Shown piece after piece: positions 24,713 through 32,955 of a DNA stretch of 64,000 nt. The DNA lies in NCBI RefSeq assembly GCF_002095475.1, contig NZ_MLFR01000024.1, forward strand, positions 1 through 64,000, written 5' to 3'. This DNA comes from Pantoea rwandensis (GTDB lineage: Bacteria > Pseudomonadota > Gammaproteobacteria > Enterobacterales > Enterobacteriaceae). A program made the position numbers and the translations under genes. The notes beneath the pieces were generated by a model that was not told the origin of the DNA, did no database searches, and saw only the letters and a list, made by a program, of their open reading frames with translations. Position 1 is the stretch's first letter. The number at the start of each line of letters is the position of its first letter.

Positions 24713-25384
24713 ATGTCTGATTCGAACGCCTTAAACGCTCTCCATCAACGTTTCCGTGGTTTTTATCCTGTGGTTATTGATGTCGAAACCGCCGGTTTCA
24801 ATGCTCAAACTGATGCGCTGCTGGAAATTGCGGCCACCACGCTCAAGATGGATGAGGACGGTTGGCTACACCGTGATGAGACGCTGCACTTTCATGTGGA
24901 ACCGTTCGAAGGCGCGATTCTTAATCCCGCAGCACTGGCTTTTACCGGCATCGACCCTACCAACCCATTGCGCGGTGCCGTGAGTGAATATGAAGCGCTA
25001 CATGCCATCTTTAAAATGGTGCGCAAAGGCACCAAAGATCATGGCTGTAATCGCGCCATTATTGTGGCGCACAACGCGACATTCGATCTGAATTTCGTCA
25101 TGGCGGCCGCTGAGCGCGCCAGCCTGAAACGCAATCCGTTTCATCCGTTTGCCACCTTTGATACGGCAGCATTGAGCGGGTTGGTTCTCGGTCAGACCGT
25201 GCTCGCCAAGGCGTGTAAAGCGGCGGGAATGGATTTTGATAGTACCCAGGCACACTCAGCGCTGTATGACACCGAGCAAACGGCTACGCTGTTTTGTGAG
25301 TTGGTGAATCGCTGGAAACGATTAGGCGGCTGGCCGTTAGCGTTCACTGATGAACAGACGGAAGAAGACGACGCATCATCTTGA
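24713..25384 (+). CDS. rnt: Ribonuclease T
   Basis: 223 residues (E. coli 215). A DEDDh 3'-5' exoribonuclease that trims tRNA and other stable RNA ends and end-turns tRNA. The first acidic pair is in VVIDVETAGFNAQTDALLEIA, the second Asp in VAHNATFDLNFVMAA, and the HxxxxD element in DSTQAHSALYDTEQTA. The C-terminal Glu/Asp tail is slightly longer than in E. coli. In E. coli lhr follows; here convergent grxD follows directly. Confidence 0.97.
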   Translation: MSDSNALNALHQRFRGFYPVVIDVETAGFNAQTDALLEIAATTLKMDEDGWLHRDETLHFHVEPFEGAILNPAALAFTGIDPTNPLRGAVSEYEALHAIFKMVRKGTKDHGCNRAIIVAHNATFDLNFVMAAAERASLKRNPFHPFATFDTAALSGLVLGQTVLAKACKAAGMDFDSTQAHSALYDTEQTATLFCELVNRWKRLGGWPLAFTDEQTEEDDASS

Positions 25385-25396
25385 TTGATGACCAAA

Positions 25397-25421
25397 GAAA
25401 AGGCCGACAGATGTCGGCCTT
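25397..25421 (-). terminator. Terminator between rnt and grxD
   Basis: AAGGCCGAC - 4 nt - GTCGGCCTT stem; on the minus strand it is followed by TTTCTTTGG, so it mainly serves grxD. Confidence 0.8.
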
Positions 25422-25426
25422 CGCAA

Positions 25427-25759
25427 TTATTCCGCTTCTTTGTATTTCTCAGCGGTTTCTTTTAACAGCGGCTGCAATTCACCACGCTGGAACATCTCAA
25501 CGATGATATCGCATCCGCCCACCAGCTCACCATCAACCCACAGTTGCGGGAACGTTGGCCAGTTAGCGATTTTTGGCAGTTCTGCACGGATATCCGGGTT
25601 CTGCAGGATATCCACATACGCGAAGCGCTCACCACAGGCAGAGAGTGCCTGCACAGCCTGGGCAGAGAAACCGCAGCTTGGCAGTTTCGGCGAACCTTTC
25701 ATATACAGCAGGATCGGATTTTCTGCGATCTGGCGCTGAATTTTTTCAACAGTACTCAT
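25427..25759 (-). CDS. grxD: Monothiol glutaredoxin 4
   Basis: 110 residues. The monothiol active site CGFS is at residues 29-32 (KGSPKLPSCGFSAQAVQAL), with WPTFPQLWVDGELVGGCDI giving the glutathione/cis-Pro region. Binds a bridging 2Fe-2S cluster, usually with BolA partners, in iron trafficking. A few residues shorter than the E. coli protein. Confidence 0.96.
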   Translation of the reverse strand: MSTVEKIQRQIAENPILLYMKGSPKLPSCGFSAQAVQALSACGERFAYVDILQNPDIRAELPKIANWPTFPQLWVDGELVGGCDIIVEMFQRGELQPLLKETAEKYKEAE

Positions 25760-26127
25760 TATTGCCTTCCTTAATGCTTCACTTCGTGTTTGTTTATTGT
25801 AGCGACTTCAGGCCCGCACTGAAAACGGGATTTTGCGTTCACGTTATGCCGATCGCCATGTTTGTTAAGTCCAGTCGCCTTAAATAACATTTTCATATCA
25901 TTAGCAAGCATGAATAAATTAATAATTAGCAATAATTACGCTGCGTTAACCAGCTGAAATCGCTCATTTTCACGGCAAAAAAAGTCGAGTAACAGATTAA
26001 TAGAAAAAGGCCTTACCTTTTAGAAAAAAAGTGGATTAGAATTGCTTCGGCGCTGATCGTTGATCAGATTTCTCTTACTTAGCCGCAGCCTGTTTCTCTA
26101 CCAGACTGCTTAACTTGTAACCGGACT
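25760..26127. other. AT-rich intergenic region between grxD and mepH
   Basis: 368 bases between divergent genes. It holds the two promoters; no RNA gene or reading frame stood out on either strand. Confidence 0.5.
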
Positions 26128-26925
26128 ATGCGTTTACTGATTACGCTTTTCATACTGGCTTTCGCCCAACTGTTCTTTAATGTGGCTTCTGCGTCACCGC
26201 ATGCACCCGTTAATGCCAGTTTGCACAATGCTGAGAAAAAAGGTGCGCGTGAAGATGAGCGCCGCAAGCGACGCCCGGTTAAAACAACGGCTAAGAAGTC
26301 TCGCCTGTCGTCCGTGCACAAGACAGTGCAGAAACTGAAGCTGAAAAAACAAACTAAAACTGAGACTGCGTTACACAAAACCACCCGCAAAAAAAGCCTG
26401 CTGAAATCCCCAGCTAAAAAGTACGGCCATCAACGTTTAGCAAAAAAGTTGCCTGAGTTGGATGATGAAACCCAGGAATTAACTGGCATCAGAATGAGCA
26501 AATCGCACCGCCAGCGTTATCAAAAGGCACGTGCTACTGCGATGAATAAATTGATGGGACAACTGGGTAAACCTTATCAGTGGGGCGGCACCTCACCGAA
26601 TACAGGATTCGATTGCAGTGGCTTGGTGTGGTACGCCTACAAAGATTTGGTCAAATATAAATTCCCGCGCACCGCGAATGAAATGTATCACTTGCACGAT
26701 GCGGCACCCATCAAGCGTCAAATGCTGGAGAAAGGGGATCTGGTGTTTTTCCGCATTAACAATCGCGGTGCAGCTGACCATGTTGGAGTTTATCTTGGCG
26801 ATGGCAAATTTATTCAGTCGCCACGCACCGGCAAAGATATCCAGATTAGCGCTTTAGGTGAAGATTATTGGCAAAAACACTATGTCGGCGCACGCCGCAT
26901 GATGACACCAAAAACCATTCGCTAG
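26128..26925 (+). CDS. mepH: NlpC/P60 peptidoglycan DD-endopeptidase MepH
   Basis: 265 residues. Signal peptide 1-22, a long Lys/Arg-rich linker (about 36-110), then a C-terminal NlpC/P60 domain with Cys163 (TGFDCSGLVWY), His218 (ADHVGVYLGDG) and Gln230 (FIQSPR). E. coli MepH (YdhO) cuts D-Ala-mDAP cross-links during cell-wall growth. The basic linker may bind the anionic wall; that is inference. Bidirectional terminator follows. Confidence 0.93.
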   Translation: MRLLITLFILAFAQLFFNVASASPHAPVNASLHNAEKKGAREDERRKRRPVKTTAKKSRLSSVHKTVQKLKLKKQTKTETALHKTTRKKSLLKSPAKKYGHQRLAKKLPELDDETQELTGIRMSKSHRQRYQKARATAMNKLMGQLGKPYQWGGTSPNTGFDCSGLVWYAYKDLVKYKFPRTANEMYHLHDAAPIKRQMLEKGDLVFFRINNRGAADHVGVYLGDGKFIQSPRTGKDIQISALGEDYWQKHYVGARRMMTPKTIR

Positions 26926-26941
26926 TTGTTGCGCAACACAT

Positions 26942-26978
26942 AAAAAAGCCGGACGCTGAATCAGCTCCGGCTTTTTTT
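26942..26978. terminator. Bidirectional terminator between mepH and ynhF
   Basis: Long stem AAAAAGCCGGA-C-GCTGA - A - TCAGC-TCCGGCTTTTT with A and T runs at both ends, lying between convergent genes. Confidence 0.9.
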
Positions 26979-26990
26979 ATGCCATTTTTA

Positions 26991-27080
26991 TTAATGAAGA
27001 ATGGCCGTAAAGCTAAAAGCGACAATCATTAACAGTGCGCCAACCGTGGTCATTAGCGCCAGCTTCATGTCTGTACTCAT
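26991..27080 (-). CDS. ynhF: Small membrane protein YnhF
   Basis: 29 codons starting MSTDMKLALM and ending FTAILH, almost entirely one hydrophobic span (about residues 7-27). It matches E. coli YnhF (also 29 residues, starting MSTDLKF) in length and in location next to purR. GGAGCAGTG just before the ATG provides a ribosome site. Function is unknown; in E. coli it is a stress-associated inner-membrane microprotein. Too short for most gene callers. Confidence 0.88.
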   Translation of the reverse strand: MSTDMKLALMTTVGALLMIVAFSFTAILH

Positions 27081-27293
27081 CACTGCTCCTTAGTCACACA
27101 CTTATTGTGGTTAAAACAATTTTCGCACAGCGCTAGGCAAAAATCTCGTGTTATCCGCGCCAGCTTGCTAGAATCGCCGCCTTTCGTTGCGCAACCGATT
27201 TTGCGCATGCTGTATTTACAGCCTGCTGAAGTGATTTTCTCTGCCTGAACAGGCAGTATTGACCCGCATTTTCGGGCGCAAAAACCTTCGCAG

Positions 27294-27309
27294 ACGCAAA
27301 CGTTTAACC
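27294..27309. promoter_or_regulatory. PUR box upstream of purR
   Basis: ACGCAAACGTTTAACC agrees with the PurR operator consensus at its first 12 bases. It lies 46 bases before the purR ATG, as expected for autoregulation. Confidence 0.75.
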
Positions 27310-27354
27310 ATATACTTATCAGTACGTTGCGATAAGCCGGGGAGTACCTTTTTC

Positions 27355-28380
27355 ATGGCAACAATTAAAGATGTAGCAAAGCGCGCTGGTGTCTCTACCA
27401 CCACGGTTTCGCATGTCATCAACAAAACGCGTTTTGTCGCAGAAGAGACGCGTAACGCCGTCTGGGAAGCAATTAAAGAATTGCACTATTCCCCCAGCGC
27501 TGTCGCGCGAAGCTTAAAAGTGAATCACACCAAGACACTGGGTTTATTGGCGACCTCCAGCGAAGCACCCTACTTTGCCGAAATCATTGAAGCGGTTGAG
27601 AACCACTGTTTCGAGCGTGGCTATACGTTGATTCTTGGTAACGCGCATAACGATTTGCAGAAACAGCGGGCTTATCTCTCCATGATGGCGCAGAAGCGCG
27701 TAGATGGTCTGTTGGTGATGTGTTCTGAATATCCCGATGACCTCCTGCAGATGCTGGAAGAGAACCGTAATATCCCTATGGTGGTGATGGATTGGGGCGC
27801 TTCGCGCGGTGATTTCACCGATACCGTGCAGGATAACGCTTTCCACGGCGGCTATCTGGCGGGACGTTACCTGATCGAACGTGGTCATCGTGATATCGGC
27901 GCTATTCCGGGCCAGATGGAGCGCAACACGGGTGGTGGTCGCCATGCTGGGTTTATGCAGGCGATGAATGAAGCCGGAATCACTGTGCGCTCAGAGTGGA
28001 TCGTGCAAGGTGACTTTGAACCTGAGTCCGGTTATCAGGCTATGCAGCAGATTCTCAACCAGAAACAGCGGCCCACCGCCGTATTCTGCGGCGGTGACAT
28101 TATGGCAATGGGGGCAATTTGCGCGGCCGATGAAATGGGCTTACGCGTACCGCAGGACATTTCAGTGATTGGCTACGATAACGTGCGCAACGCGCGTTAC
28201 TTCACACCCGCACTGACCACCGTGCACCAGCCAAAAGCACAGTTAGGTGAAAAAGCACTCGAGATGCTGTTGGATCGTATTACCAGCAAGCGTGAAGAGC
28301 CGCAAACTATCGAAGTGCAGCCAACATTGATAGAGCGCCGCTCGGTAACCGATGGTCCTTTCCGCGACTACCGCCGCTAA
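27355..28380 (+). CDS. purR: Purine repressor PurR
   Basis: 341 residues, the length of E. coli PurR. LacI-type helix-turn-helix at residues 2-45 (MATIKDVAKRAGVSTTTVSHVINKTRF), hinge, then a periplasmic-binding-like corepressor domain for hypoxanthine/guanine. It represses purine synthesis. The frame is open 32 codons upstream, but the ATG at 27355 gives the family start. Its stop overlaps the stop of convergent punR by three bases (28377-28380). Confidence 0.98.
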   Translation: MATIKDVAKRAGVSTTTVSHVINKTRFVAEETRNAVWEAIKELHYSPSAVARSLKVNHTKTLGLLATSSEAPYFAEIIEAVENHCFERGYTLILGNAHNDLQKQRAYLSMMAQKRVDGLLVMCSEYPDDLLQMLEENRNIPMVVMDWGASRGDFTDTVQDNAFHGGYLAGRYLIERGHRDIGAIPGQMERNTGGGRHAGFMQAMNEAGITVRSEWIVQGDFEPESGYQAMQQILNQKQRPTAVFCGGDIMAMGAICAADEMGLRVPQDISVIGYDNVRNARYFTPALTTVHQPKAQLGEKALEMLLDRITSKREEPQTIEVQPTLIERRSVTDGPFRDYRR

Positions 28381-29288
28381 GTCCTATTTTCGCTGAGCCA
28401 TTCATGGTTCAGCGTTTCGGCATCCCCAAGGTAAGCCAGCAACCACGTGAGCGCCGGTGAAGCACGCTGTTCTGACCAACTGACGCAGCAGGGGCTCTCT
28501 GGAAACGGCTGCGGAAGCGTCAGTTCAACTAACATTCCCTTGTCCAGCAAGGGTCGTGCTAAATGCCCCGGCACCATGCCTACGCATAAACCGGCTTGCA
28601 GGCAATCTATCCCGGTTTCCCATTCCGGCACCACTAAACGCCGCTGATTATCCAGCGTCCAGGTCATACGTCGCGGAAGCGCACGTGACGTATCTTCTAA
28701 TACCAGTGACGGCCAAGCGCGCAAGGTCTCATCATCCAATGCTTTGCTGCCCACCAAGGGATGATCGGGACTCACAACGCAACGCCAGTTTAGGGCGCCC
28801 ATGTCCTGAAACGCAAAACGCCCGCCGACCGGAATCGCCTGTGTTGCACCGATAGCGACATCAACGCGCCCATCTGCCAGTGCATCCCACACGCCGTTGA
28901 ACACTTCATAACTGATGATCAGCTCCATATCCGGGAAGTGGCGATAAAAATCCTTTACCAGCTGACGCGTTCGCTGCGGTTTCACAATGCAATCCACGGC
29001 AATACTGAGTTGTCCCCGCCAGCCATTGGCCAGTTGCTGACACTGCCTACGTGTTGCCAGCATTTTTTTGATAACAGACCGCCCTTCCCGCACAAAATGC
29101 TCGCCTGCGGGGGTTAATACAACTTCCCGATGCTGGCGCTCAAACAGCGGAACGGCTAGCCAGGTCTCTAACTGACGTACGGTATAGCTGACCGCAGAAG
29201 GCACGCGGTGTAGTTCCTGCGCGGCGGCACTAAAACTGCCACTGCGAGCCACTGCATCCACCACTTCAAGCGCATATTCAGACCACAT
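28377..29288 (-). CDS. punR: LysR-family regulator PunR (adenosine-responsive)
   Basis: 303 residues, collinear with E. coli PunR (YdhB). N-terminal helix-turn-helix MWSEYALEVVDAVARSGSFSAAAQELHRVPSAVSYTVRQLE, then the effector domain. E. coli PunR activates the divergent punC transporter for adenosine use. I chose the ATG at 29288 over an in-frame start at 29324 on alignment. Divergent from punC over 96 bases, the expected regulatory layout. Confidence 0.94.
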   Translation of the reverse strand: MWSEYALEVVDAVARSGSFSAAAQELHRVPSAVSYTVRQLETWLAVPLFERQHREVVLTPAGEHFVREGRSVIKKMLATRRQCQQLANGWRGQLSIAVDCIVKPQRTRQLVKDFYRHFPDMELIISYEVFNGVWDALADGRVDVAIGATQAIPVGGRFAFQDMGALNWRCVVSPDHPLVGSKALDDETLRAWPSLVLEDTSRALPRRMTWTLDNQRRLVVPEWETGIDCLQAGLCVGMVPGHLARPLLDKGMLVELTLPQPFPESPCCVSWSEQRASPALTWLLAYLGDAETLNHEWLSENRT

Positions 29289-29384
29289 GATTTTGCCTTC
29301 AAAAATTTTAACAGCAGACCTCAAATATTAGCGTTTCACAAAGCGTGACGCACTCTTTTACACTCCCTGGCGTTCACTGTACCT

Positions 29385-30599
29385 ATGAGAAAAATTATGT
29401 TGTCGTCAAAAGGATTTATGCCCTATCTGGCCGTGCTGAGTATGCTCGGCTTCCTTGCCACCGATATGTACTTGCCCGCGTTTGGCGATATGCAACGCGA
29501 TTTCGCCACCTCACCTGGCACCATCAGCGCTAGTCTGAGTTTGTTTTTGGGTGGATTCGCCTGTGCGCAGGTGTTCTGGGGACCATTATCGGATCGCTTT
29601 GGACGCAAACCCATTTTGCTGGCCGGTTTAGCCATCTTTGCTTTGGGATGTTTGGGGATGTTGTGGGTGACGGACGTCAAAATGATGCTGGCACTACGCT
29701 TCGTGCAGGCTATCGGTGTCTGCGCCGCGGCCGTAAGTTGGCAAGCGCTGGTGGTGGATCGTTACCCAAAAGCACAGGCCAATAAAGTCTTCGCCACGAT
29801 TATGCCCTTGGTGGCGCTCTCGCCCGCTTTAGCCCCTCTGCTCGGGGCATGGCTGATGGGGCATTTCCATTGGCGCAGCATTTTTATCGTGCTGACCCTC
29901 ATCGCGGTTCTACTCTTGATCGGCACCCTGCAGCTGTCCAATCCAAAAAATGAAATTACCAAATTGAGTGCGCAACCTGGTTGGCTGAATGTACTGGCTA
30001 ATCGTCTCTACAGCGGCAACGTGTTGATCTACTCAGCCTGTTCGGCCAGTTTTTTTGCCTGGCTTACCGGGTCGCCATTTATCCTGGCTTCTGCGGGGTT
30101 AACGCCTGCGGATATCGGTTTGAGTTACATTCCGCAAACTATCGCGTTCTTAATCGGTGGGTTTGGCTGCCGCGCACTACTTGATCGTTATCAAGGTGCG
30201 CAGCTCTTGCCCTGGCTCTTGGTGCTTTATAGCCTGAGTATTTTGAGCTTGTTTGTCGTGGCAATGACGTCTGAGCCTTCGCTCGCTGCGCTACTTCTCC
30301 CTTTCTGCGGTATGGCGCTGGCAAATGGTGCTATTTATCCCATCGTGGTTTCCAGCGCATTAGCACCCTTCCCACATGCTACGGGTAAAGCAGCAGGATT
30401 GCAGAATCTCCTTCAACTTGGCTTGTGCTTTATCGCCAGTTTGATCGTCTCCGCTGGCTTACAGCAGGCGCTGTATAACACGACTTTGGTCATGGTCGCC
30501 ACCGTGGTGCTTGCTTGGGCGGGCTTCATCTGGCAGCGCAACTTAAGCGCACAAAGTGATATTGCTCACAACTCCCATCCTTGCGAAGATAATCACTGA
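29385..30599 (+). CDS. punC: Major facilitator transporter PunC (purine nucleoside / drug-type)
   Basis: 404 residues, 12 membrane spans, DHA1 Bcr/CmlA-like family: FLATDMYLPAFGDMQ in the first span and the loop motif GPLSDRFGRKPILL near residues 66-79. It is E. coli PunC (YdhC), linked to adenosine import under PunR. The start is uncertain between ATG 29385 and ATG 29397; neither has a strong ribosome site. Confidence 0.92.
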   Translation: MRKIMLSSKGFMPYLAVLSMLGFLATDMYLPAFGDMQRDFATSPGTISASLSLFLGGFACAQVFWGPLSDRFGRKPILLAGLAIFALGCLGMLWVTDVKMMLALRFVQAIGVCAAAVSWQALVVDRYPKAQANKVFATIMPLVALSPALAPLLGAWLMGHFHWRSIFIVLTLIAVLLLIGTLQLSNPKNEITKLSAQPGWLNVLANRLYSGNVLIYSACSASFFAWLTGSPFILASAGLTPADIGLSYIPQTIAFLIGGFGCRALLDRYQGAQLLPWLLVLYSLSILSLFVVAMTSEPSLAALLLPFCGMALANGAIYPIVVSSALAPFPHATGKAAGLQNLLQLGLCFIASLIVSAGLQQALYNTTLVMVATVVLAWAGFIWQRNLSAQSDIAHNSHPCEDNH

Positions 30600-30908
30600 C
30601 GAAATGACTTTCGTTAGCAAACTAACGATAACTCGTTGAATATTGACCCACGTGAGCATATACTCAGTGGGTCAGCATTTCTGTAACAAATCAATAACAT
30701 AATTGCATCAACTTTAAGCGACTTTGTCGTTGGGATGGCGTCTGCACGATCTTCCACTCCTGATTTGTGCCAGACATTTCTATTCAGATTCATACCTCTG
30801 TAAAACGTCGGATATATGGCGCACGGATTTACCGTGAGTTCTCTCACAGGCCTGGAGAAATTGACTATTCTTTTCTCAGGTTTGAATCGGAAAGGTGATG
30901 GAGAAGCT
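30600..30908. other. cfa upstream region with two hairpins
   Basis: 309 bases. One hairpin TCGTTAG - CAAA - CTAACGA lies at 30611-30628; a stronger one pairs TGACCCAC-g-TGAG with CTCAGTGGGTCA at 30644-30674. Neither has a proper T tract. The rest should hold the cfa promoters and the long cfa leader that small RNAs target in E. coli. Confidence 0.5.
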
Positions 30909-32063
30909 ATGAGTTCATCGTGTATAGAAGAAGTGAGCCTTGAAGAAAACCACTGGTTTCGCATCGTCAACGAATTACTGGAACGCGCTGATGTTGCTAT
31001 CAATGGCACACGCCCCTGGGATATTCAGGTAAAAAATCCAGACTTTTTTAAGCGCGTCCTGCAGGAAGGATCGCTCGGCTTAGGTGAAAGTTATATGGAT
31101 GGTTGGTGGGATTGCGAGCAAATGGATATGTTTTTCCATCGCGTTCTCAAACAACACCTGGATAAACAACTCCCTCGTCATTTTAAAGACACATTGCGTA
31201 TCGCCGCAGCGCGTTTGACCAATCTGCAATCGAAGAAAAGAGCCTGGATTGTTGGCAAAGAACATTACGACCTCGGTAACGACCTTTTTTCGCTGATGCT
31301 TGATCCCTCCATGCAATATTCCTGCGGCTATTGGAAAGACGCTAAGACGTTGGAACAGGCGCAACACGATAAACTGGATATGATTTGCCGCAAACTGCAG
31401 CTAGAGCCGGGCATGACACTGCTCGACATTGGTTGCGGTTGGGGTGGGCTCGCGGAATTTGCCGCACGCAATTATGGCGTTAAGGTTCATGGCGTCACTA
31501 TTTCGGCAGAGCAGCAGAAAATGGCACAACAGCGTTGTGAAGGTCTTGATGTCACCATTCTGCTCCAGGACTATCGCGATCTGAATTTGCAATTTGATCG
31601 AATCGTCTCTGTGGGTATGTTTGAGCATGTGGGGCCGAAAAACTATGCCACTTACTTTGATGTTGCCGACCGCAACCTCAAACCCGAAGGCATATTTTTA
31701 CTGCATACCATTGGTGCCATCACCACCGATATGAACGTCGACCCATGGATTGATAAATATATCTTCCCTAACGGGTGCCTACCTTCGGTGCGCCAGATTG
31801 CAGATGCCAGTGAAAAGCATTTTATTATGGAAGACTGGCATAACATCGGGGCCGATTATGACACGACCTTGATGGCCTGGCATGAACGCTTCCTGGAAGC
31901 GTGGCCGCAACTTTCAGAGAAGTACGGTGACCGCTTTAAACGCATGTTCTCTTATTATCTTAATGCCTGTGCAGGTGCATTCCGCGCGCGTGATATACAG
32001 CTTTGGCAGGTGGTGTTTAGCGTGGTAAAGAGGGTGGATTACGGGTTGCCCGTTAACCCCTAA
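30909..32063 (+). CDS. cfa: Cyclopropane-fatty-acyl-phospholipid synthase
   Basis: 384 residues (E. coli 382). It methylenates cis double bonds of membrane phospholipids with S-adenosylmethionine. SAM-binding loop TLLDIGCGWGGLAEFAA, AEQQKMAQQRCEGL, GMFEHVGPKNY and the C-terminal YYLNACAGAFRARDIQLWQVV are all present. The frame is open 31 codons upstream, but the ATG at 30909 gives the family start MSSSCIEEVS with GGAGAAGCT before it. Confidence 0.98.
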   Translation: MSSSCIEEVSLEENHWFRIVNELLERADVAINGTRPWDIQVKNPDFFKRVLQEGSLGLGESYMDGWWDCEQMDMFFHRVLKQHLDKQLPRHFKDTLRIAAARLTNLQSKKRAWIVGKEHYDLGNDLFSLMLDPSMQYSCGYWKDAKTLEQAQHDKLDMICRKLQLEPGMTLLDIGCGWGGLAEFAARNYGVKVHGVTISAEQQKMAQQRCEGLDVTILLQDYRDLNLQFDRIVSVGMFEHVGPKNYATYFDVADRNLKPEGIFLLHTIGAITTDMNVDPWIDKYIFPNGCLPSVRQIADASEKHFIMEDWHNIGADYDTTLMAWHERFLEAWPQLSEKYGDRFKRMFSYYLNACAGAFRARDIQLWQVVFSVVKRVDYGLPVNP

Positions 32064-32073
32064 ACTGATGAAC

Positions 32074-32097
32074 AAAGGCGCCAGCGGCGCCTTTTTT
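32074..32097. terminator. Terminator between cfa and ribC
   Basis: AAAGGCGCC - AGC - GGCGCCTTT stem with six T residues on the plus strand; also usable by convergent ribC. Confidence 0.92.
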
Positions 32098-32104
32098 ATG
32101 GCTC

Positions 32105-32758
32105 TTATTCTGCATCATCCGCGTGTGCGATGGCGGCAACGGCAGCGGCTTCACGTTGTGCCAGCACGCGTTCAACGGTCTCCACAATCGCCTGCGTATG
32201 CGGATCGATCTCGATATTGACTTTATGGCCCAGTTTTTTCGCGCCTAATGTGGTGCGCTCCAGCGTTTCGGGAATGAGATGTACACAGAATTTGCTTTTG
32301 GTCACATCCCCCACCGTCAGACTGATGCCATCAATACCGACAAAGCCTTTATGCAGGATATATTTGATTTGCGACGCATCCTGCAATTTAAACCATACTT
32401 CACGGTTATTTTCTGACTGAATAATTTTGCAAATTTCAGCGGTGGTCATAATATGGCCGGACATTAAATGACCGCCAATTTCGTCGCTAAATTTAGCGGC
32501 GCGCTCAATATTCACCACATCACCCACCTTTAATTCTCCGAGGTTGGTGATGCGTAGCGTTTCTTTAATCAGATCAAAGCTAACACAATCGCCTTCAATG
32601 GCAGTGACGGTCAGGCAGCAGCCGTTGTGCGCAACGGATGCGCCCAATGCCAACCCCGGTAATAGCTCTTCCGGTAAGCGTACAATGTGGGTGCGAAACA
32701 GTTTTTTTTCTTCAACGGCAATAATTTCGGCCGTGCCCTGCACAATTCCAGTAAACAT
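32105..32758 (-). CDS. ribC: Riboflavin synthase alpha chain
   Basis: 217 residues (E. coli 213; also called ribE). Two lumazine-binding repeats: MFTGIVQGTAEI...SVAHNGCCLTVT (1-90) and HLMSGHIMTTAEI...GIDGISLTVGDV (98-190). It dismutates two 6,7-dimethyl-8-ribityllumazine molecules to riboflavin. AAGG precedes the ATG by 10 bases. No FMN riboswitch is visible upstream. The C-terminal Ala-rich tail is slightly extended. Confidence 0.97.
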   Translation of the reverse strand: MFTGIVQGTAEIIAVEEKKLFRTHIVRLPEELLPGLALGASVAHNGCCLTVTAIEGDCVSFDLIKETLRITNLGELKVGDVVNIERAAKFSDEIGGHLMSGHIMTTAEICKIIQSENNREVWFKLQDASQIKYILHKGFVGIDGISLTVGDVTKSKFCVHLIPETLERTTLGAKKLGHKVNIEIDPHTQAIVETVERVLAQREAAAVAAIAHADDAE

Positions 32759-32955
32759 AATTTCAGCCTTAGTGAAGTTTGTGCCAGTTTATCACAGCTT
32801 ACTCGGCAGCGTTTAATTTGCCGGAGTTCAAACTTTACACAAATAGCTTTATAAAATGCGATCAAAGTTTGGTGTAACGCAACGCGCCCGCTACACTATG
32901 CCGCGCATTCTATGGGGATTTCCCCCACTCTCTTCATCTTATAAGCAGGTGTTAC

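Noticed and set aside
32759..32955. FMN riboswitch before ribC or mdtK
   Set aside because: I looked for the conserved RFN helices and saw none; the E. coli RFN element precedes ribB, not this gene.
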